DNA of 64,000 bases from Chanos chanos (GCF_902362185.1 NC_044503.1:16937957-17001956), one strand, 5' to 3'. Positions 32,905 through 46,627 are shown, counted from the first letter of the stretch. Numbers and translations: made by a program. Notes: generated by a model not told the origin, from the letters alone.

Positions 32905-33082
32905 GCTTGTGTCGGGGCTGGCCGCGCCAACCTGCAAGGAGCATTCTGGGAATCTGGGTGGCAAAAATGCCTCAAACTCAGTGTGAAAAGGAACTTCTGC
33001 CAGTACACCACACCTGCCCAGTACAGACCAGTATGGCGCGCACACACTGGGTCATGAGGTTCCTGGGGTCAAGAGAGGGACT

Positions 33083-33111
33083 AAAGACACTTTTTTTTTT
33101 TTTTTTTTTTA
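33083..33111 (+). other. Poly(T) tract in cdk11 3'UTR
   Basis: An uninterrupted T run of about 22 bases, 180 bases after the stop codon. Confidence 0.8.
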
Positions 33112-33468
33112 ATACTCATGTTGTCCAGTCTGGTGATTGGAAACTTGTTTGTTTTTTCTGCGCTGAGCATGGTTCTAGCTGAAAAGGAGGTTCTGTGTTT
33201 TTGGTTTCCCTCCTAAAATGTTCTGCTCAGCATCAGTGTACTGATGTTTATATGTAAAATTTTGGCTGCTATTCCATTACGTCAAGTGGCAGCATTGGAC
33301 AATTGGACAATTGGTATTCACAGTTTTTTGGGTTTTATTTTAGATTGTGAAGAGGGGCCTGGCCTTGAGCCTCCCTCCTTTTAGACACAAGTAAATGAAT
33401 CTAGTTGTGTAATAATGTGAGACCCTACCACACATCCAGGTATTCTGACTGACCTGTCATTGGTAAAG

Positions 33469-33474
33469 AATAAA
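33469..33474 (+). terminator. cdk11: Polyadenylation signal of cdk11
   Basis: AATAAA about 565 bases after the stop codon, followed within 40 bases by a TGTGTACTACTCTGTCCTC GT/T-rich stretch. It precedes the convergent mmp23 gene. Confidence 0.65.
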
Positions 33475-33769
33475 ATATATGAAACCCCTTTCCCATGTGT
33501 ACTACTCTGTCCTCTCCTCTAAAATGTATCTGTGCACGACCTGAACATGGATCTGAAAAATGTATCTCAGCCTGCTTTTTGTTTTGTTTTCCTTTGTTTT
33601 TTTGAGAAAGGAGCGGTCAGAAAGGAGATAGGGATTTACAAAAGAAAGAGAAAAAAAGAGAGAAAAAAAAATACACACAGCCTTGAACACAGTTCCAGAC
33701 CAGACATCCAGAAATGAGGTCATACTTCACAGTCAGGAGAACTGGCAATGTCTGGACCATCAGACAAGA

Positions 33770-34165
33770 CTCACACTATTCTACACTATCCTACACACTC
33801 ACTGCACACTCACTCTCCCCTTTTATCAGACAAGACCCTCACACTATCCTACACTCTCACTACACACTCACTCTCCCCTTTTATCACACACACTATCCTA
33901 CACACTCACTACACACTCACTCTCCCCATTTATCAGACAAGACCCTCACACTTTCCTACACACTCACTACACACTCGCTCTCCGCTTTTATCACTCACAC
34001 TATCCTACACACTCGCTCTCCGCTTTTATCACTCACACTATCCTACACACTCACTCTCCGCTTTTATCACTCACACTATCCTACACTCTCACTACACACT
34101 CACTCTCCACTTTTATCACTCACACTGTCATACACTCTCACTACACACTCACTCTCCCTTTTTCA
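33770..34165. repeat. Minisatellite between cdk11 and mmp23
   Basis: Contiguous units of about 35-55 bases combine CACACTATCCTACACACTCA, CTACACACTCACTCTCC and CTTTTATCASWCA with length variation. The three long Leu/Thr/His-rich open frames across this region are only repeat translation. Confidence 0.9.
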
Positions 34166-34189
34166 GGCTTTATTCTGTAAACCCATTTA

Positions 34190-35010
34190 AAGAAACAAAG
34201 ACCACACCTCCCCCATCCCACCATGATTATATAATCTGCTAATTCCTCCATTTCCCTATGGAATTTTCTATTTATGAAACTGTCAGGACACAGAAACTGT
34301 TTTAGAACAGAAAATATTTGTTCCTTTTATGTGCTTTTGCTCATACTCCACTAATTTCTAAAAAAAAAAAAAAATTAAGGGGGAAAAATCAGATGTAAGA
34401 ATTGTAAAATTTATGCAAGAATGGTACTTTAAATTACTTGCTCTCTAAACAGTTTTTTAAAATAACTGTCCTGACTACATCACCAGATGAAAATGTCACA
34501 TAGATGTCACACTTCTGCAGAAAGAAAGAGCACCATCTTTGTGAAAGAGACATCGTCACAGAATAGATTGTTTATTTGGCATGTAAGAAAACTGGATTTA
34601 CAGAAAAAAGACAAAAAACAAAAACACTGGCAAAACTCTAAAATCTTAACCCTGACATCAGGATGTTGGCAAGTTGTATTCGTAGCTATTCTATTGGTAT
34701 ATGTGCCGGGATGAGTGAGGTTCTGCTGTGCTGAATGGAAACCCGTGGGCCCGTCAGAGCACCTCCTCCTCTTTTCCCCTCTTTAATGTCATCAGTGACC
34801 ACTGAACCGATTGTACGATGGTGTACTGCCCGAAAACTGTCGCGTTCCCATCATCTCCTCGGGCTTTTCGGACCAGCAGTCACGGAAACGGAGAGAAAGG
34901 TCGGTAAGGTCACTGAGACGAGGGCCAAGGTTTCGGACTGTGGCCTGCGCTACTCCCTGTTGCCATGGCGTTAACAAGAGTCCACCCCTTTGCAGGCGAC
35001 TCCAGTCTGG
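34190..35010. other. Convergent intergenic region and mmp23 3'UTR
   Basis: There is no recognisable coding exon. An A-rich run lies near 34.36-34.40 kb and AT-rich sequence follows. The part next to 35010 should be the mmp23 3'UTR (minus strand). No strong minus-strand polyadenylation signal was picked out. Confidence 0.5.
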
Positions 35011-38000
35011 TCAGAAGCGGACGCGTACCCTCCACGAATAGTTGGTTAGCACCTTATCCTTCTTCCGCACGATGCAGGTGTATGTTCCCTCATTTATGGC
35101 GTTGGCTATGATGTTGATGTGGTCCTCTTTCAGCGAGATGTAGCCAGGATGAGAGAATTCCAGCAGCTCACCGTCCTTATACCAGCTGGGGATGAGTAGA
35201 CAGGAAATTTTTAAAAAGTAAACAAGTATTGAGGAAAAAGGTTGAGTCTTGGGGTTCAAAGGTCACAGTCTAATCCATTAAACATAACCGCAATCTCGCT
35301 GTCTAACACTCCAGTCTAAAACTGAAGATTCCATTATGTTTTCTAAAATGTTAGAGCCAGGGTTTATCGGTGTGACTCCAAGGCTTTGTGTAAACAGAAC
35401 TGAAGCAAACTCACGACACTTTGCCCTTCTTTGCGGCGATTTTCTTCCCGCAGCGAAAGGTGAGTTTCTTTCCTTCGGCCACTAGTTTCTGTTTGGTCCG
35501 TGGTGGTTTGGGAGTGGGTGCGACGGTTGGAAAAGGGAATTCTGCAGGGGGTTAGGAGAACAATACTGCTTCACAGTCAAACACAAGCAGCAGATCTGAA
35601 TGCACCTTCTCACAGTCTTTAAGATTTAAAAGTAAAACCTTCACAGCTCATTAACAAACTACCTCTTGTTTTTAAACATTTACCACGTTTTTTTCTGACA
35701 CATTATCCAACAGACCAATATTTAGTAATGTATTTTGTTAACTTTTTGAAGCCCAGTGAGTTTAATGATGCATGACTTTTGCACCCTGCCTGAATAGAAC
35801 TGGCTTTGCCTTCTGTCTCTGAGACCAGCAGTAAAAGATACTGTTTAATCACATCTCCCCTGAGACACATGAAAATCTGTCGGTTGGAAACGTACATTTT
35901 TCAACCCCATAGACAGTCAGAAAGAATTAACTTAAGGGGCAAATGTTAAATAGTCATTAACAATTAGTGGGGCAACATATCAACATAGTTCTGAGTGAAT
36001 TTTAGGTCACTACAGAAAAGGAACATTTTTGGTGGAAAAACAACAACAAAAAACATTTGTACTAGCACGTATGAAAATGTTCGCTTACGTCAAAATCAGG
36101 GAACTGTACACTTAGGCTCATTTGATCATTTAAATGTTTCACTAGCAAAGGCATCACAGTGCACAAAACCAATTCAATTTTTCGGTTTAAACCACATAGA
36201 ACTTTTTTTACACAAGACATTGTCATGCAGTGGCGATGGAGAAGCTCACGCCTCTGGACCACACTGGAAACTTGATGCTTTTCTCAGTGTATCTGCAAAA
36301 CACTGATGATGACTCACCCTATTGTTTTTGCATATGCTCACAACATATCCTTTACAGTGGCAGTAAAAAATGACCCTAAAGGACAGACATTATACATTGG
36401 AGTTCCTCTCCTTTATGGTTTCTAGAGAAGCATGAATGTCAGTGAACGATCAGCTGCTGGTCTCTTTAAATCCAAACCGCTCTGGTTTGGCCCGCAAACA
36501 TCCAACCTCGACCTTCGTGAGCCTTCAACCCACAAGCCACATTCTGACATTCCACTGGCTCCTAGTCACGCAAGAATTTTTCCACCAGAGAACACTCTGC
36601 TCCCAATTGGAATCAAGACCCAGTTTACAGGGCAAGGACATTAGTCCTCTCTCACTCCTGTGATCCAAACAAACATCACCCACAGAGCCCTCGTCACAAA
36701 AACAATGACCTCTGCGCCGACATCTCCCATGAGACGTTTGAGAAGAGGCGGTTTCCTGAGGTGCACTTCTGTGGTGAAGGGCTTAGGAGTGTTTGGATTC
36801 CTCCACTTTTTCCCGAAGGTTTTTTGGCTTCTTTTGGCCAAAGTTCATGTCTAAGAGGCATATACACATATATGACTGATGGTGTTGAAAGCTTGTAATG
36901 TGTATTAGTCGATTAGTTATAGTAGTGGGGAGGAGGGAGGGCCTTACCGTAACAGAAGTCACAGCTGGAGGGGCAGTGCTTCTGCATCAGGATTCGTTTG
37001 CTCTCACAGTAGCCTTTCCTGGCCCAGGCGGGACAGATAAATAATCTGTCCAAACATCCTGTGGAGAAACAGAGAGATGAAGAGAGAGAAGGAGGGGGGA
37101 GGGAAGAGAAAGATGTCCATAAGAAACACAGAGGAACATGCACAGCATGCTTCTCACTGCATTGAGATCCAGCATTCAGTTAAGATTCTTTACAATTGCT
37201 TTACAAACAGGCATTTCACATGTTACATGCTCCCATGAAGTATTGAGGCAGAAGGACTGTAAACCTGTAGTTTTGCTAGAGAAGAACTTTATGTTCAAGG
37301 TTCATGGAAACTGACAGAACAGAGACAGTCACACAAACACGCACACATGTTGTGCCATCTGCCCGAGTTTTTGTACAAGTTTCGAAGGTTTGTGTCGTAC
37401 CATAGAGGCGATGCAGCCCCCAGACGTCGTCCTGCGTGATGAGTTTACGGCCAGTGAGGGTGGCGTTCAGATGCATGAGTGCTATGGGATTCTGGGAATG
37501 CATGAGGCCCAGAACATGGCCGATCTCATGGGCTGCCACGTGGACCAGGTCGGTGAGCCACACCCCTGTTTAAAGCACAACCAGTTACAATTACAATCTC
37601 ACATTCACTGGGGAATGAGACTCTGCCCACCTGTCACCCACATGACAACAAGATCAGAGTGTGCAATAAGTCTGGGGGACAACCACATGACTAAGGTGGC
37701 GATACGACTGTTAACCATGGAAAAGCTTCCATCTCATTTCACTGACATTATACACAAGAAAAGAAAAAAAGCCAGACGAGGAAAGAAAAGAGGGGGATAA
37801 TTTATACTAGAATACTTGAACGGGTCCCAAAACGTCTCTGTAAAGACACAGGACACATGCTGCTTGGTTGTGGTCCAAAAACCAATGCGCTGCACAGTAA
37901 ATTACAGAGCAAATCTCTCCAAACACACACACACAGACAGGACATGCAAGTCACTGGCCTTTCTTCCAGCTGAAACGCATATTTCCTAAAATCCAGTACT

Positions 38001-41000
38001 CGTCGTTGTCAAAGTGGATCTCTCCGGTGGGAGGGAAGAAGGCGTGAGCGAGTTCGCCGGTAATGCCGTCAAAGCAGTGGTGGACGTAGGACTGCAGACA
38101 GTCGGTATGGTTCATGGGGTAGAAACCTGCCAAAAGTGAGAGCTGAGATTTACAATCTACGGGAAACACAGTCTCTCTGCACAAGCTCTAATGAGTCCAA
38201 AGAATGAACATCGTCATCTTGTTTTCTCTGCCTCTCTCTCTCTCTCACTCCCTCTCTGTGTGTGTGCGTATGTGTGTGTGTGTGTCTCATAAAACTTGTG
38301 CTGGAAAAAACACACCCTGATTCTGCATCTGTCTCCTTCAGGGATACATATATGTGGATTTACTGTAATTCTTTTTTTCAAATTTCTTCAAACAAATGTG
38401 TGTAATATTTCATCCTCAAAAGAGACTTCCGTCTCCAGGATTGACACTACATCAGGTTTTAATCCAACACACAAGGAGGTCCTTCAAACTGTGAAGAAGC
38501 AATAAAACTGCATTATTTTTTACTGTTTTCATAAATTTTTTCCGGTAATTGCTCTGGTGAATTTTAAAGGGAGTCAAGTAATCATGAGGGGTTGTACAAC
38601 AGGTTTACTGCAGAGGAATCTGAATAGTTAGAGGATTTTACTTTTGAATTTTACAGACACAATAACAAAACGCCACGAAGAAACATGCCAAGAGGGCAAT
38701 GGCTTTCAATCAACGTCGTCCTCATACCGATTTTAATATCCGCCTCCTGGTCCGCGGGTACTTCTCTAAAGCTGAAAGGCGAGACGTCGCTCCACATGGC
38801 AAAAGCTTTGGCGATGCCCCGGCGCGTGTCGCTAGCGTTTATCAGATTTCTGGGGAAGGACAGAAGTCTGTGCGAGCAAACAAATGATAAACCGTTTTAC
38901 AATGTAATTAAAAACACGTAGAGAACAAACGTACGTACAAATAAAATATAATTAGCTCTTTAAAACAATGTAAGTGGTCAAAGGACGTTGAATATTTATG
39001 GCACATTTTTTGTGACGCCAAGTTGTTACTTATCCAGGAGCAAACGCATGAGACAAATGTTAATTCTTATCTTATATGACACAAATATTAACACCTGACG
39101 GAGCCGTAGAGATATGTTGAAACATCTTAGCTACAGACATAAAGTCCCAAACAAGATCTCAGCTTTAATATTTCAGGAGAAAGAATTTCACAGGAGTAGT
39201 CTACTACAATGAGGAATGCCACGAATCCCAAAAATTCGCCTCTGTGTCGTCACTTTCACTGCGCTAAACTACTCTTAACACAGCACAAATAACGTGGCAC
39301 GCTGAATCTAAGTATGAAAGCAGTGATATGTTACAATAAACTACAACATGCTCTACTGGATTATGTAGCCATCATCCCTTCTATTTCTAACATTAACCGT
39401 TATTCTGCGCACTGCTCAACATCTCTTTTGCTCAACAAGAGTGGATCACAAACAATGCAACCAACATAATCGGTTCTAGACTCGTACTTGTACGTTAGCT
39501 TGAATTTGTCCCATTTCAGCTTCTCCGGCGTGAGGGTGTAGCGCTTGTTCCTGGACAGATGGAGCACCTGGGAGCGCGCATCTTTTCGAATCCCAATGAT
39601 CAAAACGCCGGACGTATAAGCTTCTTCCTTGGACAAAAAAATCTCAGATTAATTGAATGACCAATGATTAATCAGGTTTTGCAATATATTCCTAATTCTT
39701 AATATATTCGGTTCTGTGTTCTGCACCAGTGAATGCAGTCGTTTTTCTCATATATCTTCAGAGGTTTCACTTTCCCATGAAATGTTATACCAGGATCCAC
39801 CTTGATTTAATTAGTCAAATGAGCAAATCTGGATTAAATCTGCTGGATGAGCATGGATAGAATAAAACCTTCCTTTTGGCTGTTATAAAAAGTGAGAGGA
39901 ATGTAATTCTTGCTCTCACGCTCAGATGAGAATGGCCTCTTATGACCTCAGTGGACAATTCTCTTTCATATTCATATTATATTTGACCTGTTATGATACT
40001 CTGACAGTGTGTTTGGGCATTGCACTGCTATTTACAAGTTTCACTAAATCTGGTTAAACATTGAGAGGAATGTGTTCATCATGTATTTGAAATATTTGCA
40101 AGCATGCAGCAGAGTGTTCTTGGGTTCTGATCTAATTGTTTAGAACTTTACAAATCTTTTTGCGCAAATGTTTAATGTTGATCAATACATTAAGTGTAAG
40201 ATCAATAATTGTAAGATCAATAATGAACTCATCGTTATATTTGTATTATACAGTTATTGCTCATGTCACCGTCTTATTGGAGGAGCAGTTTTCATTGTAA
40301 CTGCAACAACATTACACTATGTGCCCTAAATAGTGACCCTCAGTGTGACATTACACTTTCAGTCAATCAAACAATCAGTCACTGTCACTGTAACAGTACA
40401 CTGTGCACCATAATCTGTGACTGTCAGTGTAACAGCATTACACTGTGTACCATAATCTGTGACTGTCAGTGTAACACTACACTGCGTACCATAATCTGTG
40501 ACAGTCAGTGGAACAGTGTTACACTGTGTGCTCTAATCAGTGATTGTCAGTGGAACAGTGTTACACTGTGTGCTCTAATCAGTGATTGTTAGTGGAGCAC
40601 TGTTACACTGTGTGCTCTAATCAGTGATTGTTAGTGGAGCACTGTTACACTGTGTGCTCTAATCAGTGATCGTCAGTGGTACAGTGTTACACTGTGTGCT
40701 CTAATCAGTGATTGTCAGTGGAACAGTGTTACACTGTGTGCTCTAATCAGTGATCGTCAGTGGATCAGTGTTACACTGTGTGCTCTAATCAGTGATTGTT
40801 AGTGGAGCACTGTTACACTGTGTGCTCTAATCAGTGATTGTCAGTGGAACAGTGTTACACTGTGTGCTCTAATCAGTGATTGTCAGTGGAACAGTGTTAC
40901 ACTGTGTGCTCTAATCAGTGATTGTTAGTGGAGCACTGTTACACTGTGTGCTCTAATCAGTGACCGTCAGTGAGACTCATGAATATTACATCAACTCATG

Positions 41001-44000
41001 AGTATTAACACTGACACGCAACTCAAGACAATAGTGGTGTTTAGGTTTCAATGCAGAAGTCAAATGATGATCTGATTTCATTTAGGTGTAGGTCACACAG
41101 ATGACTATGGGAGAAAAACCAAGTCTTTCAGTCACGTCAGACAGAAAATACAATTCATCACTTTCTGTTCCAGATGAACAATTGTGGTAGTTGAGCATAC
41201 AGATCTCAGACCTTCCTGCGGTTGTAGCTGGGGCGACAACATGAGTTCTGTTACTTGCACAGTGGGTCTGTGAGAGGGTCAACACACACATTCCAATCTT
41301 CCCATGCAGACGAGTCATCTGGGACCACCTAAACATGTTTGAAATTATGTACAGAGCATCAGTATGGCTCCTATGGTGTGAGAGGTACTGGAACACCATT
41401 TGTCAAAGATCACATGCATGGACCAATCAGGTTTCAGCATGGTAGGGCTCAGTTCAGAACTGATGTGAGAACTGATGGCTGCTTCCAATTTAGATTGGTG
41501 GAATTTCAAATTTTGTTGCAAATGATTCCAGTCTTGAATATATAGGAATGGAATTTAATTGAAATTACACACAAAAGAATTTAATTTGATGAAACTCCAC
41601 AAGCAAGAGGGATGTTCTACTACAATTCATATTCATATAGATTAAGTGACAGGCCATCAAATGAATAAAAAACTAATGTAATCTTTTTCATATGGTTAAT
41701 TTGAAGTATACTGATATGCAAAAAGAGTTAATGAGAATCATTCCATGTGAATTTTTAGGAAGCTACTTTCAGCAGATTGTATTTAAAGATCTTTAAACAG
41801 CTCTAAACCATTCAAAGTAGCCAAACTGTAGGTATCTTCTCCACAAAGTGGTAATACACTGAATTTCATGGGACTCACTTTGGCTCACTGTAAGCCTGAT
41901 TCAGTTCAAATACAACTTCCACCTTGATCTTCCAATTCCTTGATACTCTTGTGTTTTTTTTATTGATACTCTTGTGTTTTTATTGATACTTTTGTGTTTC
42001 TCTTTTTATCTTTATTTATTCCATGTATATCCCTATGCCCCCCCCCCCCAACAATTCTGGTGAAGCCGCAGCCCTCTTTTCGTTTACATTTGTGCCTGTA
42101 CATTGTGTTAATGACAATAAAATTGAATTGAATTGAATGTAATGATATACAGAAATTAACCTTGTGTGTGTGTGTAAGAGAGAAAGAGGGAGAGAGAGAG
42201 AGAGAGAGAGAGAAAGAGGGAGAGAGAGAAAGCCCTGACAGATGTGACCATTCAAAATGATCCCTTCATTAATTCATTTTCTAAGCCACTTTTCCTAATT
42301 AGGGTTGCGGGGGGTGCTGGGGCCTATCTCAGCACTCACTGGGGGAAGGCGGGGAAACACCCTGGACAGGTTGCCAGTCCATCGCAGGGCAGATAAACAG
42401 AAAAACACATTCATGCACACATTCACACCAAGGGGCAATTTAGCATCTCCAATTCGCCTGACCTACATGTCTTTGCATGTCTTTGGACTATGGCAGACAA
42501 CTGGAGCGCTGGAAGGAAACCCACGCAGACACAGGGAGAACATGTAAACTCCACACAGAAAGGACCCTGGCTGCCCAGTCGGGAATCAAACCCAGGACCC
42601 TTTCCTGGCCAGTGGGCACAAAACTGCATACATTTAAAATGGACTTGCCCATGTTGCTAGCCCTATGACCTGTCAGTCACACTCATCACAGAAAAGATTA
42701 AAATGAGTACTGGAACGTGCAGTCTACCGGACCTACACGCATGTTAACTGGGGATGAACTGTCTCGGGCAAGCCCATTTCAAAAACTGGTCAACCAGGAC
42801 TTTACCTGGTATATCTTTAACGACTGTCACCAAAACGACACAGTCATGGTTAGGATAAAGGATATTCTCTGTAATAAGTTACCCCTCAAGTCCTGTAAGG
42901 ACCAAATTACTGGACTCCATCAAACTGTATTGTAAATGAGTGTACTCACATGAAAGAAATACATCAAAATGAAGCGCGACAAATGGAGGCAGTGAAACAC
43001 CGATAAGGTGGTGTCACTCACGCAATATTCACGCAGCATTATCTTTTCATGCAACTTCATGAACAGAAACTTCCGTCGCACAAAGCAATTCTCTAGCAGT
43101 TCACATCGAATTCCACGTCCGGTTACGTATGTCATGAGTACACACAATGGAACTGCTACATGAAACCGTACTCAAAGCAAATGTCGATATTCATGCTATA
43201 CCTGTTACAGAGGGTTATAAAACTACAGAAACCTTAATAAAATTCAGCGAGTCTCTTTTTAGCTTGCCTAGCTAGTCATGGTTATGCATTAAGTTCGGCC
43301 AGTCCGAATAAAAGAAAAATGTTCACATCGTTGTGAAACTCTAAATGGAATGAAAGTGTGCCCAAATGCCGTTGATGATGTTGACCGTGTGTTGATTGAT
43401 TTGTTGCATGAGATCGATCTGCTGACAACCGTTCGCAGCTGAATTGCCTCAAACTTGCAAGTGTAATACACGTTAGCATTTAGGACAGAGCCCAACACTT
43501 TTCAGGTCCATGGCCAACTGGGCCATATCAGGTTCATATGACAACCTCAACGTTAACGTTACTTACTAAAGTTGCTAGCTCCCATCGTCGGCTCTGAAAT
43601 AAACAAACTGCAGATCAGTTGAATTCAGTTCAGTTTAATGACTACACCCGAAAATCACGATCCACGATCAATGTTCAGTTTTCTTAAATGAACTTTCCTC
43701 CCTCAGAATCGCACTCTTTCAGCCATGACAGTCAGCGTTCTTGAACTCACATTTTCGTAATCATTTCGTAAACATGTATTAAATGTGGAAACAACCACAA
43801 ACCAAACCATTTACCTACCAGATTTACTCTCATGTTTACTTATTATATCCTTATTATATTAGCCTAAGTGTTTGCGTATTCCCTCGCACATTTATTTGTT
43901 GGTTTGATATTAAATAAAATCATCTTTGATTGTCCGTTGCCGTCCGAGGCGATATTATTAAACTACTTTCAGCATTCTGGTGGAGTCAGTGACGCGTCGA

Positions 44001-45637
44001 TCATTTTAACCTGCTATGCCAAGCAGCTGAAAACTGATCCGACTCTAAATGATTATTTCTAAACGAGTATTTCTACAGACAATTGTTAGCAACTGCTCTC
44101 GGTCACTGCCTTTCAGAATGTCAAAACTGTTTGATTTTAAAAGTAAACTATCACTGAAACACAATTGAAGTGAAAAAGGCAGTTTTACTAGTGTTAGGCA
44201 GCTGCTGGGTTAAAAGTTTACAGACTTGGCATGCAGCATATGGCTCCCTCTACAATATTTTACACACTGCTGGCAAACTGCAAGTAACATATTTGATCGT
44301 ATATACTCTATTTAAAGCAAAGCAAGAAAAAAAACCTCTTAACCGCAAAGGTGTTCGGAAACACCAGTGTTTGGAAATAGATGTTACCTTTTTATTTATT
44401 TTGGATAGTATTCTCATGATTACCTACTGATATTCAAAATCACTGTTGAATATATAAAACTGCGTCTTAAAGATGAATTTTTATGTCATCACTCACAGCA
44501 GTAGTCCTTTCCACAGTTCTACCACCTGTTTTGAGGTTTCTGAACACTCTCACATTTACTAGTGTGGAAGATCTGTCCTCTAGAGAATACGGGCTATATT
44601 GCTCTGGCTCTTGAACAGTTTCCATTTATAAGATTATCCAGATGAACATGGCAAACGATGGCTTGAGTCTTGTCCTCTTGCCAACAAAACCTTATGCTAA
44701 TGTGGCTTTTCGTAACTGATAACAGTCATGGAAACTGCAATTACACAAGAGACCGAGAAAGCCGTATGCAATGCACTGTGTGCAAGGTAAGGTTTGGACA
44801 TTCACAGTCTCTGATAAAAGAGTCATGGAAACAGTAATTACATAATGAGACCAAGAAGGCCAGCTTGGATACCTTCCGAAGTTGAAATAGCCTCAGAGCG
44901 GAGACGTCGCCTGGCCTTGTATCACATAGGATACTTCGCGCGCCACTTGTTCTAAAACGCTCTGATGGCGATGACGCAATTTCATTGACGTTGCGGCGTT
45001 TTGTCCAAATTTTGTCTGGAAGTGAGAGCCGTTGAGTGCCCTTAATCCCCTTGATCCCTTGGAGTAGCCAACTATAGCCAGTTTCTTTACTTTGGAGTAA
45101 ACTGTTGCATATGCAAATCTGACGACCGCCGACATAAAACATAACATTCTCGGAGGAATCTTTGGGCAAGCGACCATGACCTAGCCCTAACTTCAACCAC
45201 CTCTGCTAAAAAGTACTGTAGGTCTAGGCTCATGGCAAAACAGTTCCCCTCTCAAAATTCGACTTAAAACTATTCAGCATGACCGCTCTCGAATAAAAGC
45301 TTTTTTTATATTGCTGTTCATGCTTTGAAGTAAGTTAAGGACTTCATGACAGTGAATGCAGCACGTAAATGCAGCCTATAAATCAAGAATAGACGATGGT
45401 CTTTTGATTGCCGGTGTAAGTCATCAGATACAAGACATGTGCGTCTCAGATGCTTACATCATGCTCTGTCATGTCACGGCAATCAATCAAAACAGCTGCT
45501 TTAATTCAGGCGCGAGCGCAACTCGGTCTCGGGAACTACACCAAGTCTATTTAATGATGTCAAATAGGTCTTCAGACTTTCATTACACAGACTCGGCGAT
45601 AACAATGCCAAGACGAAGCTGTCTTCGCATGTATACT

Positions 45638-45718
<81 letters not shown>

Positions 45719-46419
45719 CGTCCACAACATCCCCACCCCCAAAATAAAGAAAAGGGATAAAGTTGGGGAGAGAGCCTGGAGTATTGTGTAATAGCCTATC
45801 TTGTGCTGTAGCTCATTGCGGTGTCTTGTGACCGGGATCATCACCGAAGACTATATAATTACTTGTGCAGTCTTGCAATCTATTTTCCAAAAACAGAACT
45901 AGAAATATGACCTACCAAAATGTTAACTTACTATGAACTGTCTTGCCATATCATTGCCTGTCAAATCAATCATGCGAAATGCGAAGTAGCCTTGTAGCCT
46001 ACCAGGCTGCCTGCTGCCAGAAAAGTGGAAAAATGTATGCATTGCTTCAATGAACGAAAGCCCTCATGACAAATCCTACAACCAAACAAAATGGTGTGTT
46101 AAAATATGTTAAACACAGGCCTATAGCCTACAAATTTGTACAGTACTGAAGCTATAAAACAAGTAAAGCAAAGTGTCCGTTGGGGCATTATGCAACAAAA
46201 GAAAAAAAGAAAGATGCTGCTGCCGTTTGGTCTTTAAAGTTTCAAGATAAAACAATAGGCCACATTTGGAATACTTGAAGAGTAACCAAAATGACGCCAT
46301 ACCTCTAATCTCCAAGTGGGGAAAGTTGTGGCCGCCTGCATTAAAGCTAAAAAGACCGCGATAACCGCAAGGACTTCGCAACCTCGTCTTTCCCGGCTTC
46401 GGTATGTCTGACAGACCAT
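35011..46419 (-). CDS. mmp23b: Matrix metalloproteinase 23 (type II membrane metalloprotease, ShK and Ig-like domains)
   Basis: Eight coding exons on the minus strand join in phase: 46419-46303, 39627-39488, 38867-38728, 38126-37959, 37565-37401, 37058-36948, 35541-35415 and 35185-35011. They give 380 residues (human MMP23B 390). Residues 1-39 hold a basic N-terminus and hydrophobic signal anchor (VLAVIAVFLALMQAA). RNKR at 65-68 is a furin site just before YTLTP, as in human RRRRYTLTP; no cysteine switch is seen. Zinc motif HEIGHVLGLMH is at 201-211, Met-turn ALM at 217-219, ShK cysteines from C245 to C279, and Ig cysteines C311 and C360, ending YSWRVRVRF. The exon 4/5 intron uses a GC donor. 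Exon 1 is assigned by its signal-anchor content, phase-0 donor and position, less surely than the rest. A second first-exon copy lies at 47541-47660. Confidence 0.93.
37953..37959 (-). other. mmp23b: Apparent GC-AG intron donor in mmp23
   Basis: Reading the minus strand, exon 4 ends TGGAAGAAAG and the intron starts GCCAGT. Only this cut joins to the acceptor AACAG|GGGTGTGG (exon from 37565) to give the conserved SWKKGVWLTDL. The nearby GT (GGCCA|GTGACT) would shift the frame. The remaining donor bases (AAG before, AGT at +4 to +6) fit the consensus. Confidence 0.8.
40390..40975. repeat. Minisatellite, about 45-bp unit, mmp23 intron 1
   Basis: About a dozen units of GTGTGCTCTAATCAGTGATT followed by GTCAGTGGAACAGTGTTACACT. 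Subtypes (GGAACAGTG, GGAGCACTG, GATCGTCAG) are intermixed. The 5' units (from about 40.30 kb) are more diverged (CATAATCTGTGACTGTCAG). Confidence 0.95.
42085..42140 (+). repeat. LINE/SINE 3' tail with ATTGA repeats
   Basis: CATTGTGTTAATGACAATAA is followed by AATTGAATTGAATTGAATG, a tail pattern of fish retroposons recognised from memory. No coding part is attached. Confidence 0.45.
42170..42235. repeat. (GA)n microsatellite
   Basis: GAGAGA runs interrupted by AAAGAGGGA, in mmp23 intron 1. Confidence 0.9.
42266..42606 (+). repeat. Common fish interspersed repeat (L2-like tail or derived SINE)
   Basis: The order is ATTCATTTTCTAAGCCACTT, GGGTTGCGGGGGGTGCTGGG, GGGAAACACCCTGGACAGGT, CAGTCCATCGCAGGGCA, GGGGCAATTTAGCATCTCCAA, CCCACGCAGACACAGGGAGA and ACATGTAAACTCCACACAGA. 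I recognise this as a consensus-like series from a repeat found throughout fish genomes. Only the name of the family is uncertain. It is nearly full length and lies in mmp23 intron 1. Confidence 0.75.
45642..45716. repeat. (GA)n microsatellite, about 37 units
   Basis: An uninterrupted GA run about 600 bases downstream of mmp23 exon 1 within its first intron. Arg/Glu and Leu/Ser open frames here are repeat translation. Confidence 0.97.
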
Positions 46420-46478
46420 CGTTGCGATGTCACCATCCGAAAATGTTCCCACCACGAAAAGAAGACCGATTTCACCAC

Positions 46479-46627
46479 CATTTATTTTCCATTGACTCGC
46501 TAATACGCTAGTAAGTCATTGGATGTGATTGATTTATACTTTGCTTTAGCCCGCGGAAGGTTGCAGGTGTGGAAAAGTGGTCTGGAGCGGTGGTTGGTGA
46601 GCCGTCACCGCTCCAGACTGGAGAGCA
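46479..46627 (-). promoter_or_regulatory. mmp23b: Putative mmp23 leader/promoter region, copy A
   Basis: Upstream of the copy A start codon lie an out-of-frame ATG (46481-46479) that opens an overlapping short frame, and a 12-bp inverted repeat with arms TCTGGAGCGGTG at 46581-46592 and CACCGCTCCAGA at 46616-46627. Both features recur upstream of copy B (hairpin around 47837-47875). Promoter function is inferred from position and shared retention. Confidence 0.4.

Noticed and set aside
33683-34242. Three overlapping frames of 158-165 codons, Leu/Thr/Ser/His-rich
   Set aside because: All three frames of a minisatellite stay open because the unit lacks stops; there is no protein family signal.
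36641-36854. Open frames on both strands in mmp23 intron 6
   Set aside because: No family similarity, no splice fit and no conserved phase.
45501-45844. Leu/Ser- and Arg/Glu-repeat frames
   Set aside because: Translations of the (GA)n microsatellite.
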